A stretch of 64,000 nucleotides of DNA from Vitrella brassicaformis (Eukaryota > Sar > Vitrellaceae): the NCBI GenBank assembly GCA_001179505.1, contig CDMY01000264.1:64839-128838 (forward strand). Reading direction: 5' to 3'. The notes below the pieces were generated by a model, which was not told the DNA's origin, searched no databases, and saw only the letters and a program-made list of their open reading frames with translations. Both the position numbers and the translations under genes were made by a program. Of the stretch, positions 24,533 to 34,822 are shown piece by piece. How positions within the stretch are numbered: position 1 is the stretch's first letter; every line of letters begins with the position of its first letter.

Positions 24533-26590
24533 TCAGTCAACCAACCAGTCTCCCTTTCCCCCCCTCTCGCCATCAACACCGGTCGCATTGTTGGTCCCCT
24601 TGTCACAGAAGAAGTCGCTCCCCCCCATGGCGGCCAGCTTGCTCTCCATCCCAGATGTGATTTCTTTCGCCATCGTCTGGCAATAGGACGTGACGGGGAC
24701 GAGTTCGTAATACGACACGCCGTCTTTGGTGATGCCCTGCGAGGTGCGGGTCACTCGGAAGGGCTCGCCCAGCAACAAGCCTAGCTCCTCAGTGCCGAAA
24801 AACGCCCTGGACACATACACGCGTTCACAGAGGCGTTTGTGTGTCTGCATCCATCCATCATCTGTCTGTCTTGTGACTGACCAGCTGATCATGGCGATAG
24901 AGAACGGAATGTAGTAAGGAGCCTCGCTGCCTGCAAGAACCAGGGGCAAAGTCATAACGCCGATCGACAGTATGCGACTGGTATGCCGAGCATAAACCGG
25001 CGGCACAGGGGTCTTCGCCAGTCGTTCGCCGTCCCCTACCGCACGCTCAAGCGCACTGATGTAGTCAGCCATCTGGGAATACACCGCTGGGCCGTAATTC
25101 TCATTGTGTCCGCTCCAGAAGCCGAACTCGTCTTTCTCCATCTCCCTGCTGGCCGGAGGGAAGGTGGGAAACGACGCTGTGCTGGGAGTGAGCAGCTCGT
25201 TGGTGTAGGAGGGGGCTGTGGGCGATGGTGGGGTGTCGTCAGATGCCGACGAGGCTCTTGTGGATGGAGGGGGGACGATTAGAGGGTTGCTCAGGGTCTC
25301 GCGCGTCAACAGAGTCAGCTTGCTGCACACTGCACACACGGACACGATCCACATCGAGTGTGTGTGTGTGTGTATGTGTGCAGTGGCCCGGCAGGCAGAC
25401 ACACACGTGTGTGTGCGTGGGTGACCCACCTGCGAGCGGTTTGTTTCGTTGGTTTAGGTTGAAGAGCTCCCGCATCTCTTTGGCGTTGATCAGTGGCGAG
25501 AACTCTGTTAAGTCGCTCTCCTGACGCAAATGCTGCTTGAGCGCCACGCCATACGCAGCCGTGAACCTGTGTGTGGTTGACACAAGACACAAGACCAACG
25601 AAGATGACATTTCATGGGAAGACAATCGACAACCGATTCGGCACGGTCAAGTGTGTGTCCTCACCTGAGCATGTTTGCCCGCAGATCGGAGTTGTCGACG
25701 AAGGTTGTGGTGAGCCGCTTGATGCCCCTGCAGTTGTTGATGACGGTCGACCACAGCTCCACTGCCTGCAGGAAGCGATCGTACGACTGCTGGATGCGGA
25801 AAGCCAACAGCAGACCTGCCACACACACACACGCCACAACTACATCATCCGCACACACACACGGATAGCGGCTGGCTCACCCAGGACGCTTCCGAGCAAT
25901 GCATGCGGCAGTGGTGTGAGCGTAGGCAGCTGGGGGTACTTCCAGTAGACAGTGGCAATCACCATCGACCAAGCTACATTGAACAGCATGTGGTTGGATA
26001 TTCGCCGCAAGATCCGCGAATTGGGCAGCGTGATGAGCGACGCGGGCCACGAAAAGTCAGTCGACCACGAAAACTCTGAACACAAGCAAGCAAGCAAGCA
26101 AGCAAGCACGTGACAGCGAGATGCATTGCACAGCCGGCGTGTGCGTGCCGTGGGCTCTGCGCGTACCGTCGTAATCGAGTGTGGACGTCCATTCAATCAG
26201 TGGCCGGACAATAGGGTCTCGGTATATCAGCGGCTTGGTTGCATTGACCGCCCCCGTCTCGTTCCTCTCATCACCCTCGGCAGCCGTCGCATTATCCAAG
26301 ATGCTGGCTGCTCTAATGCCATCCTCGAGAATCCTCGGCCACGCCGACCACCTTTTTCGCTCATCGACCACACCTGTTGTCGGGTGAGAGTTGGGGACTG
26401 TGCTAGACTGCTGCTCGGTGGTCGGCTGGGCCGTCTGAGGGGACTGGGAAGAAGACGCGAGCAGCCGAGAGAGGCGACTCCTTCCTCGAAAGACGACTGT
26501 CGGACGAGAAGGCGCGGATGCAGGCAAGAAGGCGGTGGCGGCTCCGGCAGAGAGTAGCAGCGCAGCCACAAGCCTCACCAGTAACAGCAT
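24533..26590 (-). CDS. Bestrophin-like (VCCN/UPF0187) anion channel with plastid-type leader
   Basis: Putative chloride channel of the bestrophin-like family; plant relatives (VCCN1) sit in the thylakoid membrane (family knowledge). The start is the ATG at 26590 (MLLLVRLVAALLLSAGAATA), a signal peptide followed by FLPASAPSRPTVVFRGR. That fits a bipartite plastid leader with Phe at +1 of the transit peptide. The core begins at about 26075 (FSWPASLITLPNSRILRRIS, then TM HMLFNVAWSMVIATVYW). The family signature LLLAFRIQQSYDRFLQAVEL plus WSTVINNCRGIKRL is at about 25820-25675, matching the LAFRxxxAYDRxxE...LW...R pattern. Later exons give RFTAAYGVALKQHL, a long Ser/Pro-rich insert, TM segments SRILSIGVMTLPLVLAGSEA and YYIPFSIAMISW, and a C-terminal tail. 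It shares a 221-bp promoter with the aminotransferase. Confidence 0.8.
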
Positions 26591-26811
26591 CGTCAACACA
26601 GGCTGGCGCAAAAGAGAGAGAAGAAAGACGATGCGGGTGCAGCGACTGTTGCTGAAGAAAGCTTCCTTGCCTTCTTTTGTCGCTGCTCATCACCCAAACA
26701 GCACGGCGACCTCAGAGATCTCCACTGCGATCTGAAATCAAAAGCTCGCAACAGCAAGGAGGGAAGAAAAAAGGCCAAGGCCCGAGATTTGGTGAGTCAC
26801 AGTGCACCCGA
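26591..26811. promoter_or_regulatory. Shared divergent promoter of the bestrophin-like and aminotransferase genes
   Basis: 221 bp between start codons. It holds AAAAGCTCGCA at 26740-26750, preceded by GATCTGAAATC. The same arrangement (GATCTTTGATCC then AAAAGCTCGCA) occurs in the gene B/Mpv17 promoter. Confidence 0.6.
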
Positions 26812-28602
26812 ATGGAGCGCCTGTGTCCGTCCCGTCGAGTTTTCGCCTCGTCATTCATGTCATCAGCCGGGAGTGCTCGGCGGCGAGTGAGATGCTTCTC
26901 GTCTTCTGTGAACTGCACACGGTTCCTCTCAGCTATCAGCGCTCGACGGCAGGTGACAAACACCAACGACCTTTCATTCATTCGTTCGCTCACCTCGTCG
27001 TCCGTGTGGCCCTTCCTCTCTGGCAGCCGTCTGCGATTCGGGCGCTCCAGCCGCTGCTAGCGATTCCCGGAATGATCTCTCTAGGCGGGGGAATGCCCAG
27101 CGCCTCGCAGTTTCCCATTCAGTCGATTGCCGTAACGCTCAAAGATGGCGCTCAGATCGAACTCGACAACGTGGAACAGCTGCTGCAGTACTCTCCAACG
27201 AAGGGCTTGCCACGGTGGGTGTGAGGGAGAGAGAGAGCGAGGCACAAGTGTATCTGTTTCCGTCCAAATGAATCGCCTGTGTGTGAATATGTGTTGTGTG
27301 TTTTGTGTTTGTGTGTGTGTGTGTGCGTTTCAGGTTGGTAGAGCACCTGAAGTTGCTTCAGGCGCGTGAGCACGGGAAGGACCCGGGCAGCTTTGACTTG
27401 TGTGTGACGACGGGCAGCCAGGACGCCCTCACCAAGACGTTTGAGGCGCTGCTGAACCCTGGTGACCCCATCCTCATAGAGTCGCCCACATACAGCGGCA
27501 GCCTGGCCTTCCTGGAGCCTTTTGGTGCTCAGCTGGTGGAGGTGCCCACCGACCACGAAGGCATCGTGCCGTCGCTGCTGCGTGACATCCTGGCGAGATG
27601 GTCGGGCACGCCGCGGCCGAAAGTCCTTTACACGGTCAGTGACACACACGAATATTGATGGATAGTCTGCTTGCGTCGTGAGATGTGTGTGTGTGTGCGT
27701 GTGTGTGCAGATTCCGACTGGCAGCAACCCCAGTGGCGCCACAATGAATGTCGAGAGGCGGCTGCAGCTCCTCGAGATCGCAAAAGAGTTCGACCTGTTT
27801 ATCATCGAGGTACGCGAACGTGCTCACCCACTGCACGATACATGCAGCCGACTCACTAGATGCGTGTGTCGACTTCTGCCCGCCTTTGTTTGTTCAGGAC
27901 GACCCCTATTATTATCTGCAGTTTTTGCCTTCCCGGCTGCCCTCCCTCTTCTGTCTCGACAAGGACGACGGCCGTGTGGTTCGCCTCGACAGCTTCTCTA
28001 AAATCGTCAGTGCCGGCCTGCGGCTCGGCACAGCCACCGGACCCCGGCAGCTCATCGAGCGCATCGAACTGCACACCCAGGCCACATCGCTGCACACATC
28101 CGGCCTCTCCCAAGGCCTGTTGCTGGCACTGTTTGACCACTGGCGAAGGCAGCATGATGGCCAGCCAGAAAGGGGATTCCAGGATCACGTCAAGGGCGTT
28201 GCCGAGCACTATCGCACCCGGCGCAACAAGTTGGTCGGCGCAGCGAAGATCTGCCTGGGCGAGACCAACGACAAAGTGCGCTTCAGCCTGCCGCTGGCCG
28301 GGATGTTTCTGTGGATGGAGGTGTGTGTGCCGGGTGTGGATGACACCACTGAGCTGATCAAAAGCAGGGCGGTCGACAAGAAGGTGCTGCTGCTGCCGGG
28401 GTCAGCTTTCTATGCCACCAAGACAGCACCACCTGACACACAGCAGCAGAAGGTGCGCAAGTCGCGGCAAGTCCGGGCGGCCTACTCGACGGCTACCGAC
28501 CAGGAGATGGTCGAGGCCATGAGACGCTTCAATGACATTCTCTCGTCTGCAAATGCATCTCAGTCAGTCAGTCGGCCAACCGGCCACATCAGTCAGGCAT
28601 GA
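26812..28602 (+). CDS. AADAT: PLP aminotransferase, aminoadipate/kynurenine type (AADAT-like), mitochondrial
   Basis: Fold-type I PLP enzyme predicted to transaminate 2-aminoadipate (lysine catabolism) and/or kynurenine. The ATG at 26812 begins a basic presequence (MERLCPSRRVFASSF) suited to mitochondria. Exon 1 ends at SARRQ (26951) and joins PSAIRALQPLLAIPGMISLG, matching the start of AADAT (ARNPSPIRTM...MISLAGG). Family landmarks follow: LLQYSPTKGLPR; TTGSQDALTKTFEALLNPGD; ESPTYSGSLAF; IPTGSNPSGATM (substrate/PLP Asn); DDPYYYLQF (PLP pyridine Asp and Tyr); and SFSKIVSAGLRLG, containing the PLP lysine. The C-terminal domain is complete and ends at TGA 28602. Length and motif order are normal for the family. 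Substrate preference cannot be read from the sequence. Confidence 0.88.
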
Positions 28603-29060
28603 CAATGGTGCTGTGCAGAATTAATGTGCTTTGTGGAAGGTCTCGATTTGTCGGTTGTGTATGAGTTGTGTGGAAGTTGAGTCGTGTGGAAGTTGACTTG
28701 ATTGCATGAATAGGTTGACATTCGCGGCGCTGCCAACCACCTCCTTCGCACAGACCCTTTCGAATCAACCATCTGTTTTCACCACTGGCACTCGCACAGC
28801 CTACATCGGAGAGCCTGGGTGCATTACATGCATGTACCCATCCCGCACACACACACACCTGTCTGTCTGTTTGGCTGCCTCTATGTGTGTGTCTCTGTCT
28901 GTGTACGTCTATCGCATGTGTGGATGGATAGCCGGATGCGCCTTCGTGAGTCGTTTCTTGTCACTGTCTCTTTCTCTTTCGTAGTCCATGCATGATGACG
29001 CAAACGCACATACGGACACAGACAATGACGAACACTTGCTAACGCTCACGCCCATGCAAC
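28603..29060. other. Intergenic stretch after the aminotransferase
   Basis: Contains a short plus-strand ORF from 28706 (MNRLTFAALPTTSFAQTLSN) that could be a leader exon but has no partner I trust. CA/TG-rich runs follow. No confident gene. Confidence 0.4.
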
Positions 29061-30216
29061 AACAGGAGTGCAGGCGGGACATCAAGTCGTTTACGTCTTG
29101 GCCAGGTGTGATGATCGGAGATGGCCTTTCGAAGGTCTGCCTGCGCATCCGATGTGCGTGGATTGCCTACACAATGTCGTCCAATCGCGTATGGGGACAG
29201 TCGAGAATCCGATTCTGAAGACGCCGACTGTCCCTTGAGATAATTCTAGTGTTTTCTCTGACCCATACTGGCCTATTTTTTCGCCAGAGATGGCGTGAAC
29301 GAGGGCATCCGGTCGGCCCGTGCATACTGCGACCGGCGGAGCATTCAGGACACCACGCCCCAGGCGGGCTGGCGCGTTGCGGGATGGGGTCAAAGCTGCA
29401 GTGCATCATCATGCACATCACCGGGCAGACCGGCACGACCCCCCTGACGCTGACAAAGAGGGCCCAGAACCGTGCGCAGCAGGGAAAACAGCAGTAGGCA
29501 GGTCAGGGCGGCAGCGGCGGTCAGGCTTCGGGCCAGGCGTGTACATACTCGACCCTCTTCTTCTGCATGTGAGCAAAGAGAGGGGAAAGATGAGGAGGCC
29601 ATCACTTGCTCTAACTCTTCGTTGTGTGTGTGGGAACGGTGGTGTGATGGTGTTTTCAGGGAGTTGAGGTGTCGCAAAATATTTGGTCTCATCAACTACA
29701 CGCCGCAAGACACCGCACGCGTGTGTCAGCTGGTCGGGTGAGCCACACAATACAGCACATCACACACACATGCAAGCACACATGCCATGTATGTGTGTGG
29801 ATTTGTATGTATCTGGTATCATCCATGTCAAAGGCGAGACGAACGAACACCCAGGCAAGCAACAAGGAGAGAGAGGCTGCAACTGACAGAACATGATGGG
29901 GAAGGGCGGATGAATGGTTGATGGTGTGGGGCTTGCAGGATTGCACTGTCACATGGTGCGACGAGATGTAGGCAATGAAGCATACGTCCCGCCACCGCCG
30001 TCAAATCGTAGGCGTCGCTGCCGCACGAGAAGGTGTTGGAAGGATTCATCGACTCACACCACAACAGCAGCTAGAGCAGCAGCAGCAACAGCAGCAGCAG
30101 CAGCCAGTCTTTGGCAGCAGTACGGCCATATAATGGTCCTCATTCACCATGTCACACACCATGAGTACTACGAATACCATCGGGAGTGTGATGACGGCTC
30201 ACTTGCTCTTTCCTAA
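29061..30216 (+). other. Coding-like plus-strand exons of an unrecognised gene
   Basis: Several segments look like exons with good splice signals. After CAACAG at about 29065 the text reads ECRRDIKSFTSWPGVMIGDG. After a CGCCAG at about 29287 it reads DGVNEGIRSARAYCDRR. An exon ending TYSTLFFCM at about 29570 (GTGAGC donor) joins ELRCRKIFGLINYTPQDTAR (about 29661-29738, GTGAGC donor). That can join in frame to LHCHMVRRDVGNEAYVPPPP after 29939, leading to an alanine-rich or, in another frame, glutamine-rich run at about 30062-30110. In-frame stops between pieces, such as the TAG before 29500, prevent a continuous model. It may be a real multi-exon gene or a decayed one; the family is not recognised. 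Confidence 0.3.
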
Positions 30217-32165
30217 GGGAGAGAATGGCAGGGCGTCGTCTACGCCTACACGACCGTGCATTTCTCCGACACCTCGACCAGTACCATCCCCGAACGTCAC
30301 TCGGTGACGTATGTGTTGGCGATTGCGTTGTCCGAGAATGACGAACCCCACAGGTAAGCGGAATGGGGGTCAGTGAGTGATTGACGGTGGAAGATGGGTC
30401 GGTTGCTGTTTGCTTCCTCTTTCTTCTTTTAGATTCTACCAGTGGTCGGGGCCGATCGCTCGCCTCATCACTGCTTACATCCCTCCCGGCCTATTCATCG
30501 GGTTACCCGCATAGCAGTGGAACAAAATTGCCGAGTACTTAGTCGCGTACAAGGCTATGTGCCTCTTCAAGAACCAAGTGCTCGACACCAATCAGGTAAG
30601 TCAGACACCCTCATAACATTGTAATCCGTGTTCATTCGTTGTTTCGCGTGCCCCTGCATCTGATGGTCCGAGTGGTCATCCATACGCTAGTCCATGATGT
30701 CTCTCCTGAGTGGATTTCTCAGCATGAGCCCCTAGGTCTCCCACTGCTAGGCGTGCCCTACAACGGCCGGAGCTTCGACATCCACAACGCAGAGGTGTAT
30801 GAGCTGAAGGGCGACCGCTACTTCAACCCAAAGAGACAGCTCGTCGAGTTGCACTCAAAGTCGGCCTCCCTTAAGACACAACACACAATAGTCTGCCCAC
30901 AGATAAGTAAATGTGAATGTGTGCATTCTTTTAGGTGCCACCCTTGCTTTGCGGTGTGGCGGATGCAGCTCCGCTATGGCGAGAGTGGCCGTGACCTCTA
31001 CAATCGTACTCCACACGATCAGTCACATACACATACACGTCCCTCGGTGTTGCCAACATCAAACGGGGAACAGGAGACAGAGAGTGGGAGGTCTCTAAGA
31101 GGGCACGCTCAGCCCGCATCAGCATCATCGAATGACCGTGCAATTGCGACCGTGGGCGGCGGTCAGATGGACTTCGAGTCATCGGAAGACTTCAAGATGA
31201 GTCACATCAGGTGCTGGTACAATGTCATGTGTGCTGTTTTGCAGCGCTATTCGACAGACTCCAGATCCCTATCAGCTTTATGCCGGTTCTCACCGGCCCC
31301 CCCCCTTCGCTCGACTCCTCCATACTCTCTTGGTACGTCTCTTGGTCAAGGGCATCGGCGCGAAAACCTTATGCATGATCGCTCTGGTAGACGATCATGG
31401 AATGGCCTCCTCTTATTCACACAGCTCTGTCGTTGTTCTGGGTTGTCTTCAGTTGTTCGTCTTTAGACGAACGGACAGCATCTGAAAGACGAAAACAAAC
31501 TGGGCGGGATCTATGTGCCCTCTCGTTTGGCGTTTCAGTCCTCGGCGGAGATGGGTTTGCAGCGTAAGGAGACTCATAAGAAGACGCGTGATGTTGTGTG
31601 TTATGTGTCACCCCTTTCAAACCGGCATGTGGTGTAATGCAGCGCAAGTGCAGGACCAGCACATGCTCCGCTTCTTGCTCGGCAACTACAACAAAGAGGC
31701 AAAGCAACTGCACGACAACGGAACAATATCAACAATATCGCCGAGAAGATTGTAAAAGAGTTCTTAAAGAGCAGAACCGGTCAGATAGCACTGGAAGAAT
31801 GATACATGTAGACTGATCATATGTTCTGCGTGTGTGTCTATGTGTACACAGGACCGGCTTTAGTACGCCATCAGGCTCCTGGATGCTAGAAGGAAAGCAT
31901 TCATTGTCAAGATGGCTGAAGTGCAGATCGAAGAGGATGTGAAAAGCTCAAGACCATAAGGCTTTTCTACTTCACAGAGAAGCTACACGACATCCGTAAG
32001 GAAAAGGACTCGTGCAAAAACGAAGTGCGAGCCATTGATGAGAAAGGTACGTGTCGGTGTGAAGGGGGAGAAAGGTACGTGTCGGTGTGAAGGGGGAGAA
32101 GTGTTCATCGTGGACCTCGTTTTGCAGGCCTCAACCTCCTTATTGACGCGACAAAACCTAGGAGC
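30217..32165 (+). pseudogene. Disrupted coding-like region, unrecognised
   Basis: Exon-like plus-strand blocks occur in series: VVYAYTTVHFSDTSTSTIPE (about 30230), FYQWSGPIARLITAYIPPGL with an in-frame TAG soon after at about 30513, PYNGRSFDIHNAEVYELKGD (about 30758), DENKLGGIYVPSRLAFQSSA (about 31490), NNIAEKIVKEFLKSR (about 31730), and a coiled-coil-like LHDIRKEKDSCKNEVRAIDE (about 31990). Stops and frame changes interrupt nearly every block. At 32043-32098 a 28-bp tandem duplication copies a splice-donor sequence. The composition is protein-like, but I cannot assign a family. The best reading is a decayed single-copy or element-derived gene. Confidence 0.35.
32043..32098. repeat. 28-bp tandem duplication containing a splice donor
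   Basis: Two exact copies with period 28. Each contains AAAGGTACGTG, so the donor at the end of the exon encoding RAIDEKG is present twice. Confidence 0.9.
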
Positions 32166-32717
32166 ATGAGTAAATAATCACGCACATAGATGCGGAAACA
32201 AGATCATACGGCTGTGCACTCATTCTTCTTCTGCGCAGTGACGGTGATTTCAGGCGACCGGAATGTCGAACGAGCCGGTCGCGACAATGCAATGATTTGT
32301 CTCCTATTGACCCTCCCACAGAGGAATGAAGCAATGGATTCATCATAGCTACAAATAGACATCCATTATAGCGTCTCATACATCCAAGTCACGGCTACCC
32401 TCTCCCCCTCCGTAGTTTTTCTATGAGTGCGGCGCGTGCTTATGTCTGTTTGCTTATGTCTGTTTGCATTCATGTGTCTGAGTGTGCATCTGGGTGTGCA
32501 CGTTTGTATGTGAGGGCACAAAGAGACCTCTTCGATCATTGACATGAATTGTTCAAAACCATATACACATTGCGAGAGCCGGGTCAGTTCACCACATCAG
32601 AAGGCAACAGCACATGTGAATTAAGCAAATGTGAATTGTACATATCCACAAACCGACACGCATGTCTCTTCTCAATTGTCAAAATAATGCTTTGCACGCA
32701 TATGAATTGTCGGCCCT
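32166..32717. other. Intergenic stretch, no gene seen
   Basis: AT-richer sequence with small TGTCTGTTTGCTTATG direct repeats at about 32440-32466. No convincing exon on either strand. Confidence 0.4.
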
Positions 32718-34790
32718 TTACGAGCCCCAGAATCGGAAGAATGAGGTCTTCTTGGGCTTCTCCTGGCTGCTGTGCTCAGCTTGTAGATCCACCAGGCGCA
32801 CCTAAATTGGATACACATTACATGCACACGCCCATGCCATGTGAGTGCATGCCGTCTGCAGGTGTGTACCTCTAGGTCAGCCACGAGCGTCGCATAGGTC
32901 CTCAGCTGCTCCCTCGTCGTTTCAAAGCGGGCACGCACGCGGTCCATCTGGATAGGCATAGATTAAATCATGTGTGTCTGTGCGTAGGCGTATGTGTGTA
33001 TGTGTGTGCGCGGCATCCACACAATTCACTCACCTGTCTGTCCCGTTCCGTTTCGCTGTTGGCCAGCTCCACCTTGGTGTTGATCAGCTCCTGCATATGC
33101 GTGCACGGCCACACACACACATCCATCCATCCATCCACCCATCCATCCATCCATCAGGCCACTCACCTCTTCTAGCTCGAGTATTCTGGCCGCCAGATTC
33201 CTCTGCTGCATCTCGTTGTCACGCGACATGGTCTCCAGCTTAGCCATCGTCGACGGCCTGCATACACACATGCATTCGTGTATGTGTGCGCTTGTCTTGT
33301 GGATGCATTGCATGCGTGCCGTGGTCGGTCGGCGAGCTCCTGCTCCAGCTCTTGCAGGCGATCCTTCAGTGCCTTTGTCTGCACGTCAAGTAACGGACAC
33401 ACACACTCATAGGCCAGCTGGGCACACTTGATATGATGTGCAGGTATGTGTGTGCACCTCTCTTTGCAAAGTGGTGACTTCAAGCTCGTTCTTGCGGCGA
33501 TATCCGACTGCCTCGTCCTAACACACACCACACCACACACGTATTCATAGCTCGTGTGTGGTGGGGTGTGTGTATGCGTGGCTGTCGGCGGCACTTGCCT
33601 TGAGGACTCGTTTCTCCGCCCTGTGTGTGGCCATGTCGGCCTCCCTCTCGCGACGCAGCGCGTCACGCACCGCTGTCAGCTCACTGACCTGACCAGTGCC
33701 GCACACACACACACAAAGACAAGTGCTCACACGCATTCACGGATGGCCCTTGTTGCACACATCACACATACATACCTCTTGCTGCAGGACTTGGACCTGC
33801 TGCCCCAGTCCCTCCTGTGTGTGGTCCTGTGAGCTGATGGCCAGACGCAGACGCGACAACTGCACACACATCCATCCATCCATCCATTCATTGAATATGT
33901 GTGCTTGGTGTGCTGTGTGCGGCTTACGTCCTTCTCGAGCGCTCTGCATTTCTTCTCGAATTCGTCGCGCTCCTGCTCGATGCGCGCACGGTCGTCCTGC
34001 ACACATGCACACACATACACGCATGCATTCAGGTGCGTGTGTGCACTTGTGTGTGAGTGAGCATGCACACACACGCACCTCCGTCTCTTGCGCACGCTTC
34101 TCGCTGCATGGAATTGACACACAGAGGAGTGCAATCGTCCATCCATCCTTTCACCCTTTCATCCATTCTGTGTGGTGCGTGGGGTTATGCGTACAGCATG
34201 GTTTGTCTGAGCTCGGACGAGCGGCGGAGCGCTGACAGAGAGGCCTGCATTCAGTGGTCCATCAGTGTGCGAGTGTCTGTGTGGGGTGTGTGTGTGTGGA
34301 AGGTGTGTGTACAATACCTGGAGCTCTTCAATGCGCTTTTCGAAATCCTGTCTGAGGCGCGACGATTGCTGTCAGTCAACACACACACACACACACACAC
34401 ACACAATGCAGCGTCATCCAACGGATGCGTATTTACCTCTTCTCGCTCGGAGATCTCCATCTCAGCTCTCTCCAGCTTGTGCTTGGTCGTCCTGCAGATG
34501 TGTGTGGGCATTTATCCAATCATCCGTGTGTGTGTTTGTGTGTGTAAGTGTCCTCACTTGAGTTCATCTCGCAGGACGTCCGCCACGACAGACACGGCAC
34601 TCTTTTGGCTGATGGACAAATTCTACACACACACACGCAGAGAGAGAGACTGAATGGATGGATGTGTGTGTGCGTGTGTGTGTGTGGCTGACCGAGTCGA
34701 GGTTTTCCTTCTCTCTCCTGTCGACCTTCATCTCGTCCAGCTGATGGGCCAACTCGCGGATGCGCTCATCCTAAACAAGACATACACACA

Positions 34791-34822
<32 letters not shown>

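Noticed and set aside
30062-30110. CAG repeat as evidence of a real polyglutamine protein
   Set aside because: The run can be read as Gln or Ala, and neither frame links to confident exons on both sides.
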